A DNA stretch of 64,000 nt from Tolypeutes matacus (GCA_026826555.1 JAKSZT010053764.1:37615520-37679519); one strand, 5' to 3'. Counted from the stretch's first letter, positions 52,658-64,000 are shown. The notes: generated from the letters alone by a model not told the origin. A program made the numbers and translations.

Positions 52658-54557
52658 CCACAGTGGAGTTTCCCAAGTCAGTCTTTCCCAGCCAGCAGAA
52701 AGTCAGGGACCCGCAAAGGGAGTGCTGGCAGGCTCCAAACTGTCCTGGGAAGGGAATGAAGGAGGGGCCAGGAAAGACACCAGCAACATCTTCCTTGGCT
52801 CTCCAAAGCTGCACTTTTTTGACTTGGCACCTGCCCAGCAAATACAGCCCTTCAACTATCCTCCACAGCTCTGAGTAACTATACTGTCTTTAAGTTTCCT
52901 CTGCTGTCTTTGTCTGGGGCAGGTTGGAACAATGGCCACATTCAGAACTAGGCTCCCAGTGTTCTGAAGTAGCTAATCAAAAGCAGTGATCTGAAGTGAT
53001 GTCATCAACATGGTGACACAAGACACCCCTTGGAAAACTCTCCCCTGAGAATCAGCTAATAAAAGTACAAATCCCATTTGTTTAGAACTCTAGAAGACAA
53101 TAGAAACTGGAGAAGGACTCTACAAATGCGGATATTAAGAAGACACTGGATGAGCATAAAGAAGAATTTGAAACTACGAAAAGAAAAATAACAACTTATG
53201 GGAATGAATGGCATAATAGAAGAGATTAAATACACTAGAGGCATACAACAGCAGATCTGAACAGGCAGAAGAAAGAATCAGGGAACTTGAAGATAGGGCA
53301 TTCAAAACCTTTCAGACAGAAGAACAGATAGAGAAAAGAATGGAAAAAATTGAGCAGGGTCTCACGGAATTGAATGAAAGCACAAAGTGCATAAACATGT
53401 GTCATGGGTGTCCCAGAAGAAGAGAAAGGAAAAGGGACAGAAAGAATATGTGAGGAAATAATGGTCCAGAATTTCCCAACTCTTATCAAAGACATACATG
53501 TCCAAGAAGCACAACATGCTCTAAACAGAATAAATCCTAATAGACCTATTTCGAGGCACATACTAATCAGAATGTCAAATGCCAAAGATAATTAGAGAAT
53601 TCCAAGAGCAGCAAGAGAAAAGCGACTTGTAACATATAAGGGATCACAATAAGACTAAGTGCCGATTTCTCATGAGAAACCATGGAGGTAAGAAGGTAAT
53701 GATATATTTAAAGTACTGGAAGAGAAAAACTGTCAGTCAAAAATTCTTTATCCAGCAAAATCGTCCTTCAAAAATATTAAAATAATCACAGATAAACAGA
53801 AACTGAGGGAGTTCATCAACAAAAGACCTGATCTACAAGAATTACTAAAGGGAATTCTGCAGGTTGAAAGAAAAAGACAGGAGGAGAGAGTGGCTTGGCT
53901 TGGAGTAGTGTAAAGAAATGAAGATCTTCAGTAAGGGTTTTAAACAGGTAAATGCAAAACCCAATAGTGCTGTATCTGCAATATACAACTCTATTCTTTA
54001 ATTCATGTCAGAATACAATTGAATAAGAAAAAGGCATATTTCCTGATAATGGACATGCAAAATATAAAGAGGTAAAGTGAGATAAAAACAAAGGGGAAAC
54101 AGGGATATGGGTGGAGAGAACATGTATGCTACTGAAACTAAGTTGGTATATTTTCAAATTAGTAGATTATAGATGTAGGTTGTGTACTATAGACCCTAGG
54201 GTAACCACAAAGGGCTTATTTTAAAAATATACAGAAACAGAAATGAGAAAGAGACAAGCCAGAAACATCACAAAAGACCAACTAAACAGGAAAAGGATGT
54301 TGCAATAATAGAAAAAAGAGGCAAAGAAAAGATAAGATATATAAAAACCAAAAGACAAAATGGCTGAGGTAAGTACTGCCTTTATAGTAATAACACTGAA
54401 TGTTAATGGATTAAACTCCCCAATAAAAAGACACACTTTGGCAGAATGGATAAAAAAGCATGATCCAACTATATTGCTTTACAAGAGACTCATCTTAGAC
54501 CCAAAGACACAAATAGGTTGAAAGTGAAAGAATGGAATAAGATATTCCATGTAGATA

Positions 54558-54603
54558 GTAACAACAACAACAACAACAAAACAAAACAAAACAAAACAAA
54601 AAA
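54558..54603. repeat. (CAA)n/(CAAAA)n simple repeat
   Basis: 'aacaacaacaacaacaac' followed by repeated 'aaaac' units, inside the nested sense L1. Seen directly. Confidence 0.85.
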
Positions 54604-55222
54604 CAACTGGGGTAGCTATACAAATATTGGATAAAATAGACTTTAAGTCAAAAGCTGTTATATGAGACAAAGAAGGACATTATATATTAATAAAAGGGGC
54701 AATCTACCAAGAAGAAATAGCAACCATAAATATTTATGTACCTAACCATGGTCCTCCAAAATACATGAGGCAAACACTGGCAAACTGATGAATGGATAAA
54801 CAAAATGTGGTATATACATAAAATGGAATATTATTCAGTCGTAAAAAAGAATGAAATCTTGATATGTGCAACAGCATGGACAAACCTTGAAAACATTATG
54901 CTGAGTGAAATAAGCCAGACACAAAATGACAAATATTGTATGAACTTACTCATATAAAATAATTAGAATAAGCAAACTCATAGAGTTAGAATCTAGAATA
55001 TAGGTTACCAGGGCTGGGTTGGGGGTAGAGAATGGGGAATTAATGCTTAATATGTACAGAATTTCTATTTATATTGACTGTAAAGTTTTGGAAATGGGTG
55101 GTGGTAATGGTAGCAAAATATTGTGTAATTAACAGCAATGAATTATATGTGAATGTGGTTAAAGGGGGTAAATTTTAGGGCATATATATGTTACTAGAAT
55201 AAAAATTAAAAGATAAAACAGG

Positions 55223-55590
55223 GAAGCAGATGTGGCTCAAGCAATTGAGCTCCTGCTACCACCTGGGAGTCCCAGGTTCAGTTCCCCGTTCCTTTCAGTG
55301 AGCTGGCGTGATGGGCAGGCGTGGCGAGGTGATGCAACAAGATGATCCAACAAGGAGACACACAGAGGAAAGACAATGAGAGATACAACAAAGCTGGGAG
55401 CTGAAATGGCTCAAGCGATTAAGTGCCTCTCTTCCACATGGAAGGTCCCAGGTTCAGTTGCGGGTGTTTCCTAGAGAGAAGATGAGCAGACACAGAAAGC
55501 ATGCAGCGAATGTACACAGAGAGCAGATAGTGAGTGCAAAACAACAAGGGGGGGGGGATAAATAAATAAAAATAAATCTTTAAAAACCTT
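55223..55590 (+). mobile_element. Dimeric DAS-SINE, sense
   Basis: Head one 'gggaagcagatgtggctcaagc' with B box 'aggttcagttcccc'. Head two begins near 55403. The tail 'gaatgtacacagagagcagatag', a G run and 'aataaatctttaaaaa' complete it. It is nested in the 3' UTR of the sense L1. Confidence 0.92.
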
Positions 55591-56770
55591 TAAAAACAAA
55601 GTAAACCAAAAAACATAGGACTGTGTCACACAATAAACCCTATTTAAAATGATGGACTATAGTTAAGAGAAGTATAAAAATGTTCTTTAATGAATTATAA
55701 CAAATGTACCATACTAACGCAACATATTAATAATTGGGTGGTATATGGGGAAAAAACACACCTAATGTAAACTATGGACTATAGTTAATAGTACAATTTT
55801 AATATTCTTTCATCAATTCTAACAAAGGTACCATACTAATGCAAAGTGTTAACAATGGGAGGGCGGTATATGTGAATGCTGTATTTTTTACATGATTTTT
55901 TCTGCAAGCTTACAACTTTTCTAATTAAAAAAAAAAGGGGGGGGGAGCAGTGATCTGCAATAATCAGGCTGGACTCTCACATTTCACCCCTCCCCCCAAA
56001 ATCTTGTGGGACCAGATTTTATGTCCCTTTCAGGTGCCAACAAGCTACACCACAGCTAGACCCCACTGCTGCCTGCTGTGAGAAAGAGGGACTGGTGATA
56101 GTAACTGCTGCATGGAGAGCACAGTATTGATATTTACCGTTATTTACCAACCTCCTACTTCCTCTCTTCACTGGATGCTGTAAGATGTTCCACTGGACTC
56201 TAGAGTTTTAAAAGAGTTGATTTATACAGTTCCTTCTTGTTTAATAGCTTTTCTGGAGGAGGGACTGATTCCCGGAGCTTCCTACTCTGCCATCTTCCCA
56301 TAATCAAGTCTAACTCTGTTTAAAAAAAAATTTTCCAGCAACACCTGGCAGCCCAGGAATTAGATTAGAATAAAGAAGGTAGACAACACTGTGAGACTCC
56401 AGGCTGCATAATGGCAAGAGGGAATAACAGGAAATCCAAGAAGTAAGGGGAAAGTGTTCATAGGAACATTAATTACTTTAAAGTTTCAGCCTGGGAGAAT
56501 AGTTATGGATAACTTAGAGGTCAATAAAAGAACAGGTTCACTGTTAAGAGGAATAAGGATAGAAAACCAGAGGTTGTGGTCTTAAAAATAAACATAGACT
56601 TTGAGGTCTGAGAGGTAAACAATTTTCTCAGTAATATGGGATCTAAGATATGGCAGCTAGGAACATGGAAAAGGTGACACCTCTTCCTGGCCCCATGAAT
56701 CCAAGAAGGGGAGGAGAGGAAATACCCCTTTCTAATTAAATAATATATTTTATATAATACTGGTCTGTAG

Positions 56771-56952
56771 CAGGGGTTGGTAAATTTTTCCTGCAAAGGG
56801 ACCAATAGCAAATACTTTAGCTTTGTACAACCTTTGTCACATATATAGTTTTTAACAGTTCTTTAAAAATGTGAATACCATTCTTAGCTCATAGGCCAAA
56901 CAAAAACAGAGCATGCTAGATTTGACCTGTGGATCATACTTTGCAATCCCTG
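56771..56952 (+). mobile_element. MER20-type hAT-Charlie element
   Basis: Begins 'caggggttggtaaatttttcctgcaaagggacc' and ends 'tttgcaatccctg', with imperfect 8-bp flanks GTCTGTAG and GTCTACAA. The order of landmarks (AAATACTTTAG, CCAAACAAAAACAG, GGATCATACTTTGC) matches MER20 as I remember it. A eutherian-wide fossil DNA transposon. Confidence 0.8.
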
Positions 56953-56959
56953 GTCTACA

Positions 56960-57420
56960 ATATAAAATTCTAACTTCTTAGTTTTACAGAAAAAGGCCTT
57001 TATAATCTAAATCTAATATATCTCTCCAGTCATGCTATTCCATAGCCACTCAATACTTCAGAGATGCAGAATTTTTCAGTTTCCTAAATATTCAGTCTAA
57101 GGCATTCCGTAACTCTGGGACTTTGTTCTTGCTAGTCCCCTAAGGTGCAAAGTCTTTCTCCTTTTCTCAGTTTATACAATAACTCATCATTCAAAATCCA
57201 TCCCAAATCTCTCTTCTTCATATACCATTTGCAATTCACCCAAGCAGTTATCTATTACATTTTCTACTCAAAACTGCATTTATATTTTTCAAATCTCCCT
57301 TAAAAACATTCATCACACTGAATGATAATCTCTTTACAAGTCTATCTCCTCATATCCCCACTACTAAGTCTAAGGTCTACCAGTATTTACCAGTACCTCA
57401 ATAAATATGTTTCAATGAAT
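56960..57420 (+). mobile_element. L2 LINE fragment, sense
   Basis: 'aaggcctttataatctaaatc', 'ctctccagtcatgctattcc' and 'tcaaaatccatcccaaatctctcttcttc' are colinear with the L2 3' region. It ends 90 bp from the GKAP1 exon at 57513. Confidence 0.65.
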
Positions 57421-57512
57421 TCACTGCATACTTCATATGTTGATTCAAATATCTTAGATTAAATGCATTTAACTTTCACAGTGATTTTAAGAAAAATTTC
57501 GACTTTACATGC

Positions 57513-57665
57513 CTGGTTGTGTTCATGAGCTGTACAACTGCCTGTTCCATTATATTCTGTAAGCTGTTCTCTTCTTTTTTCTCTAACAAGAATTTTATGA
57601 ACATCATCTTCCAGTCTATTGAAGAATCCTCCATCACGTGATAAAGTCTGAGAAGAATTCAATTC
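57513..57665 (-). CDS. GKAP1: GKAP1 internal coding exon (first of six in window)
   Basis: A 153-nt exon of 51 whole codons, read on the minus strand. It begins [13 protein letters not shown] and ends TAHEHNQ. The peptide matches my memory of mammalian G kinase-anchoring protein 1 (GKAP42), an anchoring and scaffold protein for cGMP-dependent protein kinase I alpha that is reported at the Golgi and in insulin signalling. The acceptor is a clear polypyrimidine-AG ending 'ttttaacag'. The donor is not GT: the exon ends CAG and the intron begins gcatgt, a GC donor. Reading on to the GT four bases further would add four bases and break the frame into the next exon, so the GC site is preferred. The upstream exon was not found before position 64000. 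Basis: exon borders and frame are seen directly; the function comes from knowledge of the family. Confidence 0.95.
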
Positions 57666-57964
57666 CTGTTAAAAATGAATTATGGTTTACTATCATTCAA
57701 CACAAAAGTATATGCATTTAATAAACCTAGTTAGCCATCAGACAGAAATTAAAGAAAAATGATAGCTAAAAGGTAATCACCATCTGATTCTTTTATTTAT
57801 TTATTTATTTTTAATTTATTTTTATTGTGGGTAAAAATCAAAATTCTCACAATACATACAAACATTTGCAAAATGATATTCTTATCTCCAGAGAAACAGT
57901 AGAGACACATTTGCAAATGTCCTTTCTTCTTCAAAATTTTGGGGGTGGGTATTGCTTGATTTAA

Positions 57965-59650
57965 AAAAAACATTTTTTAAATTCACATACCATACAATTC
58001 ATATACCATTAAAGTGTACAATACAATGGTTTTTAGTGTATTAACAGAGTTGGCAACCATCATCGCAATCAATTTTAGAACATTTTCATCATCCCAAAAA
58101 AGAAACCATGCATCCATTAAGTCACTCCTATTTCTCTGCAACACCTTCTCCCAGCCCTAGGTTATATTAATCTACTTTCTGCATCTATAGATTTGCCTAT
58201 TTTTGGCATCTATTATAAACGGAGGCACACAATGTTTGGGATTTTGTGACTGGTTTCTTTCATTTAGCATAATGTTTTCAAGGTTCATCCATGTTGTAGC
58301 ACAAACCAATACTTCATTCCTGTTTATTGCAAAATATTTCATTGTATAGATATACCACATTTTGTTTATCCATCCATCTGTTGATGACACTTTGGTTGTT
58401 TCTACTTTTTAGCTATTATGAATAATGCTGGTAGGAATATTCATGTACAAGTTTTTGTATGGAAAAATGTTTCCAATTCTTGTGGACATATACCTAGGAG
58501 TGGCATTGCTGGGTCATATCTTAACTCTATGTTGAACCTTTTGAGGAAGTGCCAAACTGTTTACCACAGAAGCTGCACTATTTCACTTTACCACCAGCAG
58601 TATATAAAGGTTCCAATTTCTCCACATAATCACCAAGACTTTTTATTATATGATTTTGGTTATAGCCATCCTAGTGTATGTGGAAGTGTTATCTCACTGT
58701 GGTTTGAATTGCATTTACCTCATAGCTAAAGGGTTTGAAAATATTTCATGTGCTTACTAGTCGTATGTATAGCTTCTTTGGAGAAATGTATATGCAGATC
58801 ATGTGCCCATTTTTAAGTTGGGTTACTTGTCTTTTTATTAATGAGTTTTAAGAGTTCTTTAAATATTCTAGATACAAGTTCCTTATCAGATATGATTTGC
58901 AAATATTTCCTCCCATTCTGTGGGTTACCTTTTCACTTTCCTGATGGCGACCTTTGTATCAAAAATAAGTTTTTATTTTAATGAAGTCCAATATGTCTAT
59001 TCTTCCATTTGTTGCTTATACTTTTGGTATCATATACAAGAAACCATTGCCTAACCCAAGGTCACAAAGGTGTACTCTCTTATTTTCTTCTAAGAATTTA
59101 TAGTTTTAGTCTTTACATTTAGGTTTGTGGTTCATTTCTTTTTAATCCCCACCCTCCCCCAAGATGGCTCCCTTGCCTGTCTGCTCAACTTTTTTTTTTT
59201 TTTTTTCAGAAGGTACCAGCCACCGAACTTGGGACTTCTCATGTGGGAAGTGAGTGTCCAACCACTTGAACCACTTCTGCTTGTGGCTTGTTGTGGCTTG
59301 TCTTCTTTAGGAGGCACTGAGAACTGAACCCAGGACCTCTCATGTGAGAGATGGGTGCTCAATTGCTTGAGCCACATCGCTCCCTGGTTATGGTTCATTT
59401 TGAGTTATTTTTGTGGATGGTGTGAGAAAGGAGTTCAAATTCATACTTCTTCACGTGCTATACAGCATCATTTGTTGAAAATATTGTTCTTTCCCCCTTT
59501 CAATTGTCTTGGTACACTTGTCAAAATCAATTGAAGGTGACTGTAAGAGTTTATTTCTGGGCTCTCAATTCTATTTTATTGATCAATATTTCCATCCTTA
59601 TGCCAATACCACACTATCTTGATTACTGTAGCTTTATATTGTTCAATATT
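57965..59650 (-). mobile_element. L1 3' end, reverse, interrupted by a SINE
   Basis: 'caattcatataccattaaagtgtac', 'aaggttcatccatgttgtagcac', 'cctaggagtggcattgctgggtcat' and 'gatcaatatttccatccttatgccaatacc' run in L1 order on the minus strand. All frames are broken. The SINE at 59146 splits it. Confidence 0.87.
59146..59386 (-). mobile_element. Dimeric DAS-SINE, reverse
   Basis: Two reversed heads: 'aaggtaccagccaccgaacttgggacttctcatgtggg' and 'aggcactgagaactgaacccaggacctctcatgtgag', ending 'gagccacatcgctccct'. Flanks share 'ggttcattt' (59130-59140 and about 59390-59400), a likely TSD. Confidence 0.88.
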
Positions 59651-60659
59651 TTAAATTATAGTTTAAAATAATTTTTACATAAATCCCCCACACCTGTGAT
59701 GGATATAAGATTTTTATAATTATCTATCCAACTATGTAAAATTAAAAATTTTACACATTCTTCAAAAGTAGCATTTCCTCTCCAACTTACTTTCGAGAAA
59801 ACAGAGATAGAAGAAAAGTTTCCTCCCACTCTCATTAGTATCATATATATCCACATTCCTGAGTTATAATGCTTCCCATTTATCCAATTCAATTGCATTC
59901 ATGAACAAATGACCCAAATTTCAATTACTGTTGATCTATTTCCCTTGACATTATCTTTGAAAGTAAAGTGCCCAAAAGAAAAAAAAAAATACTTGTATAT
60001 CAGTTCTTAATAAAAATACAATGACATTACAAATGTTTGCACAGCACTTTAGAGTTTGCAAAGCACTTCCACAAGCATCATCTTATTTGAATCCCTTAAA
60101 CTCTAAGATTGATAGAGCAAGTATTTTCCTATGAAGTAATCATGGCTTCAGAAAACTTATATGCCCATGAGTCATTCTATTGCTAAGTGGTATAGACAGA
60201 ACTCTAAGCCTACTTCTTGATAAAAATACTTTCATTCTGGTAACATTTCATTTTAAAGGAAGAAATACAAAAATACTTAAAATATTGTTGAGCTCCTATG
60301 GAAGGAACAGTATAGTGTTGGCAACTAATCAGCTTCTGGATTTCACCTCATTAAAGACTCTAGTTCTACCCGGTCCCTGTTTTTTCCCTGTTTTTTTTAT
60401 ATCTGCTACTATTACCAGCATGCCTACCCTAAGAGGTACTCTGTGCCTTCAGTTTTTGAGTCATGCAACATATTTCTTTTATGCCTAAAGATGAGATTTT
60501 TCTAAAGATACTCTGATAAGAAACTGAAGGGGAAAAGCAAAAATAAATCAACCACAACCACATATATACACAGAAGAAAAAAAGACAAAAATGTGGTGAG
60601 TTTAAGAACACAGATTCTTTAATTTAATGAGAAGGCCTAGCCAATTCAATTTCAATTTA

Positions 60660-61680
60660 ATTCTAATTTTGAGCATCTAATTCAACAATAAAAAGATAAA
60701 CAACCGAATTAAATAATGGGCAAAGGACCTGATTAGACACCTCTCCAAAAAAAGATATAAAAATGACCAAAAAGCACATGAAAATATGCTTAACATCACT
60801 ACTCATCAGGTAAATGCACATCAAAACCACAATGAGATACCATTTCACACCCACTAGGATGGTTATTATTGAAAGAAAAAAAAAAAAACAGAAAATAAGC
60901 ATTGGTGAGGACGTGGAGAAACTGGAACTCTTGTGCATTGTCGGTGCGATTATAAAATGTTTCATCCACTGAAAAATGTTTTGGTGGTTCCTCTAAATGT
61001 TAAACACAGAATTACCCTATGACCCAGCAATTCCACTCTTAGGTACATACCCCAAAAAACTGAAAGCAGGAATTCAGATATTATACGCCAGTGTTCACAG
61101 CAGCATTATTCTCAAGAGCCAAAAGATAGAAAGAACAAAAGAGTCCACTGATAGATGAATGGATAAACAAAATGTAGTATAGTCACATGCTGGAATATTA
61201 TTCAGCCATAAAAAGGAATGTAGTTCTGATACATACTACAACAAGGATGAACCTGGAAAACACTATACTAAGTGAAAGAAGCCAGACACTAAAGGGCAAA
61301 TTTTGTATGATTCCACTTATATGAAATATCTAGTATGAGCAAATTCAGAGAGATAGAAATTAGATAAGAGGTTACCAAGGCACAGCGAATGGACACAGAG
61401 AGTAGACAGTGAGCACAAGTGGCGGGGGGTGGGGGGGTGGGGAGTAATAAATAAAATAAATCTTAGGAAAAAAAAAAAAAAGAGGTTATCAGGGGCTGGG
61501 GGGAGGAGGAATTGGGAGTTATTTCCGAAATGGTAAACTGTTTCTATTTTGCATGATGAAAAAGTTTTGATAATGAAGATGGTGATAGTAGCACATTTTA
61601 AAGTAATTAATGCCAATGAATTATACACTTAAAAATGGCAAATTATTATGATATATATATTAAAAACCATAATAAAATAA
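60660..61680 (+). mobile_element. L1 3' end, sense, interrupted by a SINE tail
   Basis: 'aattcaacaataaaaagataaac', 'gcaaaggacctgattagaca', 'tatgacccagcaattccactc' and 'aatgaattatacacttaaaaatgg'. Typical 5'-truncated L1, split near 61379 by a DAS-SINE fragment. Confidence 0.87.
61379..61483 (+). mobile_element. 5'-truncated DAS-SINE tail
   Basis: Only the second-unit tail is present: 'cagcgaatggacacagagagtagacag', a G-rich run, and 'taaataaaataaatcttagg' plus A's. The flanks 'agaggttaccaagg' and 'agaggttatcaggg' look like the duplicated target. Confidence 0.85.
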
Positions 61681-61833
61681 AAATCAAACAGCCATTTCTT
61701 TAAAGAACCCTGGTCCTTTTTATTGGTATTAGAAACCAAGATCTGTATGCTAGGTGTATATATTACCTCTGGAATATCACCATTTCTAGGCTTTCTCAGA
61801 AACTCTCAGAGAAGACCCAGAAAACTAAATGCA

Positions 61834-62361
61834 ATGTGTTAGCTTCTAAGATGGTCCCCAGTGGTCCCTGCTTGCTGATATTCACGGTCTTGTATAATCT
61901 CCTTCCCTCAAGTAACTTGATTCTGATCAACACTGAGGATTGTCACTTTGTAATGAGATTACAAGAGACTGTAACTTCCCTTCTGTTAGCTGACTCTCTT
62001 GCTGGCTTTGATGAAGCAAACTACCATGCTGTGAGCTGCCTTCCAGAAAGGCACATGTGGCAAGAACTGAGGGTGCCTTCAGTGGCCAGCTGGCAAGGAA
62101 CTGATGCTACAGAGAACTGGATCCCGCCAGAAACCATGTGATCTTGGAAAAAGATCCTTCCTCAGTTGTACTTTCAGATGAGTCCCCAATCATGGCCAAC
62201 ACTTTCCTTAACTGCACCCTTATGAAATGCGCTGAATTAGAGGACACAGCTAAGCCAAGCCTGGATTCCTGAATCATAAAAACTGGGAGATAATAAATGT
62301 GTGTTGTTTTATGCCACTAAGGTTGTAGTAATTTGTTACAAAGCAATAGATAACCAATATA
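61834..62361 (+). mobile_element. Solitary LTR-like element
   Basis: Starts 'tgtgttagcttctaagatggtcccc' and ends 'gataataaatgtgtgttgttttatgcc', then 'aatagataaccaatata'. The AATAAA near its end and the repeat text fit a mammalian solitary LTR. The same family is truncated at 40815. Subfamily not assigned. Its apparent 101-codon frame has no recognisable domain and is not called as a gene. Confidence 0.6.
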
Positions 62362-62479
62362 CTATCCTTGCTTGGATCCTAGAACAGGAAGAAAAAAAAA
62401 AAGGTAGTTAAACTGATGAAATGCAAATAAAGTCTAATGTTGAGTTTACAAAAAATTTGAGCCTCCATTGTGTGCCAAG

Positions 62480-63860
62480 AATATCATCAAATAAGACAGT
62501 GTGGTACTGGTGTTAAGTAAAGCCATGTATGCCAATGGAACAAAACTGAGTCTAGTTTTAAAAACCTAGTTTTATAAACCTGGTCATTTTATTTTTGAAA
62601 AAGATGTCTAGGCATTTCACTAAAGAGAGTGTTTTCAACAAATGGGGTAGAGAAAACTAGATATCCAATAACATGCCAACAGGAGAATTTAGACTCTTTA
62701 TTCTCACCATAAACAAAAATTAACACAAAATGGTTCATAGTCATTAAAGGAAGAATCAAAACTATAAGTCTTCTAGAGGATATCACTGTGGTGTTGATTT
62801 ATGAGATGAATACCAAAAGCATGATCTCTAACAGAAAAAACTGATAAAGTAGACTTCATCAAAATTAAAAACTTTTGTGATTCATAAAACACCATTAAGA
62901 AAATTAAAAAGCAAGCTACAGCCTGGGAGAAAATATTTGCAATTCATATAGCTGATAAAGGACTTGTATCTAGAATATATAAAGAATCTTACAAGACAAG
63001 CACCACACTTAAAAATAGGCAAAAGATTTGAATAGACATTTCATCAAAGAATACATACAAATGACCAATAAGAGCATGAAAAGATGTTCAAAATCATTAG
63101 CCATGAGGTAAATGCAACTCAATACCTCAAAAGGGTGTACAACATATCCACTAGGATGGGGCTATAATCAAAATGACAGACAATATCAATGTTGGTAAGG
63201 ACATGGAGAACCAGAACCCTCATATGTTGCTGGTGGGAATGATAACTCGTACAGCCACTTTGAAAAACCCTTTGGCAGTTTCTTAAAAAGTTAAACATAA
63301 ATTTACCAGCAATTCCACTCCTAGGTATTCACTTGAGTGAAATGGAAACATATCCACACAAGGTCTTGTATGCAAATGTTCACTGCAGCATTTATTTGTA
63401 ACAGCGAAAAAAGTGGACACAACCCAAATGTCTATCAACTGGTGAATAAACAACATTTATACATGGAATACCGTTCAGTAATAAAATGGAATAAAGTACT
63501 GATACATGCTACAACATGAATAAATCTTGAAAACATTATGTAAAGTGAAAGACTACACAAAAGAGTACATATTCTATGAGCCCATTCATATTAGATATCC
63601 AGAAAAGAGAAATCTCTAAAGACAGAAAGCAGATCAGTGGTTGCCTGGGGCTGAAGGTGGTAGTAGAGACTGAATACAAATAGATATGAGGGAACTTTTT
63701 GGTATGACAGAAATATTCTAAAACTAGATTGTGGTGAAGGTTGCAGAAACTCTTCAAAATTACTAAAAATTACTATGCACTTAAAATGGGTGAATTTTAT
63801 ATGTAAATTACACCTCAGTAAAGCTGTTTTTCTTCTAAAAAAAAAAAAAAAGGACACCCA
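62480..63860 (+). mobile_element. L1 ORF2 3' half and 3' UTR, sense
   Basis: 'gtggtactggtgttaagtaaagcc', 'ctagaggatatcactgtggtg', 'gaaaatatttgcaattcatat' and 'ttcactgcagcatttatttg', ending 'aaattacacctcagtaaagctg' and an A run near 63838-63852. Diverged, with all frames broken. Confidence 0.82.
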
Positions 63861-64000
63861 TGATCCCACCTTTCTACTCAAAAATCTACAATATTCCTTA
63901 TACCTTGTGCCCACCTATGTACCCTATTCTCATTTCCCTGCCTCTGTAAGAGATAGCTGTTATACTTAATTTAGTGTTTATCACTTCCATCTTTATTGTT

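Larger units (their letters stand above)
52995..55945 (+). mobile_element. Nested sense L1 with ORF2 mostly deleted
   Basis: Flanked by the 12-bp TSD AGCAGTGATCTG (52983-52994 and 55946-55957), which places it inside the antisense L1. It starts at the L1 5' UTR ('acatggtgacacaagacacc'), runs through ORF1 (53404-53595 contains FPTLIKD and IRMSNAKDN) and the start of the endonuclease. Near 54785 it jumps straight to the ORF2 3' end ('gatgaatggataaacaaaatgtgg') and the 3' UTR. Roughly 3 kb of ORF2 is missing. A DAS-SINE at 55223-55590 interrupts the 3' UTR. Confidence 0.88.
45990..56310 (-). mobile_element. Full-length antisense L1 hosting a second L1
   Basis: Minus-strand L1 in order from its 3' end: 3' UTR from about 45990; ORF2 C-terminal region (47219-47485); RT region with [14 protein letters not shown] (48319-48534) and KKSPGSDGFTGQFYQ (48750-49067); endonuclease with IINIYAPNSRTQKY (49700-50023); ORF1 region to about 51600; 5' UTR pieces at 51880-52994; then, after a nested sense L1, the 5' end at 55958-56310, where 'cttcctactctgccatcttc' is typical of a reversed L1 start. 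SINEs sit at 50118 and 51640 and a hAT element at 52465. Frames are broken, so it is inactive. Confidence 0.87.

Noticed and set aside
59656..59898. An 80-codon minus-strand frame as a further GKAP1 exon
   Set aside because: The peptide does not resemble the GKAP1 segment expected upstream, and no suitable acceptor/donor pair in phase was found.
61836..62141. A 101-codon open frame in the plus strand
   Set aside because: It lies inside a repeated LTR-like element that is also present, truncated, at 40815. It has no recognisable domain, so it is taken as chance.

Overview
This is vertebrate, clearly eutherian, nuclear DNA. It is AT-rich and intron-dominated, with no prokaryotic-style gene packing. 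Many SINEs have an Ala-tRNA-like head (for example a GGTTCGATTCCCGG-type B box followed by a 'cctcctggtgaa' linker). They match the DAS-SINE family known from armadillos, so the source is a xenarthran, most probably an armadillo such as Dasypus. That assignment rests on my recognition of the repeat family, not on a search.

The only host gene I can support is GKAP1 (G kinase-anchoring protein 1), on the minus strand. Its last six coding exons lie at 57513-57665, 35934-36035, 33086-33149, 22680-22750, 22097-22174 and 20274-20321, in that transcript order. Together they encode 171 C-terminal residues in one continuous frame, ending at a TGA at 20274-20276. The 5' exons lie beyond position 64000. 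Five of the six exon ends follow GT-AG rules. The exon at 57513-57665 ends at a GC donor.

1-20000 is downstream of GKAP1. It holds L1 and L2 fragments, LTR-like remnants, SINEs and a nearly intact CBX3 (HP1 gamma) retrocopy at 8502-10459 with a 15-bp target-site duplication (TSD). 20000-36100 carries the five 3' GKAP1 exons. The 10.3-kb intron in that stretch contains a near-full-length antisense L1 (about 24000-31750). That L1 is interrupted by a second L1 3' end and by a RAB4A retrocopy with an intact 213-codon frame. 36036-57512 is a 21.5-kb intron. It holds an MTRF1L processed pseudogene inserted in an L2, a full-length antisense L1 (about 45990-56310) that itself hosts a sense L1 with most of ORF2 deleted, hAT-type DNA transposon relics, and DAS-SINEs of several ages. 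57666-64000 is upstream intron with L1 3' ends, one LTR-like element and SINEs.

There is no operon-like cooperation between genes here. The biological content is one host gene tail plus three retrocopies (CBX3, RAB4A, MTRF1L) and layered retrotransposon insertions whose nesting gives a relative chronology. I found no CRISPR array, tRNA or rRNA gene, or undescribed multigene system. The items most worth a second look are the RAB4A retrocopy, whose intact frame carries a changed nucleotide-binding motif, the GC-AG intron of GKAP1, and two SINE insertions at one target site.
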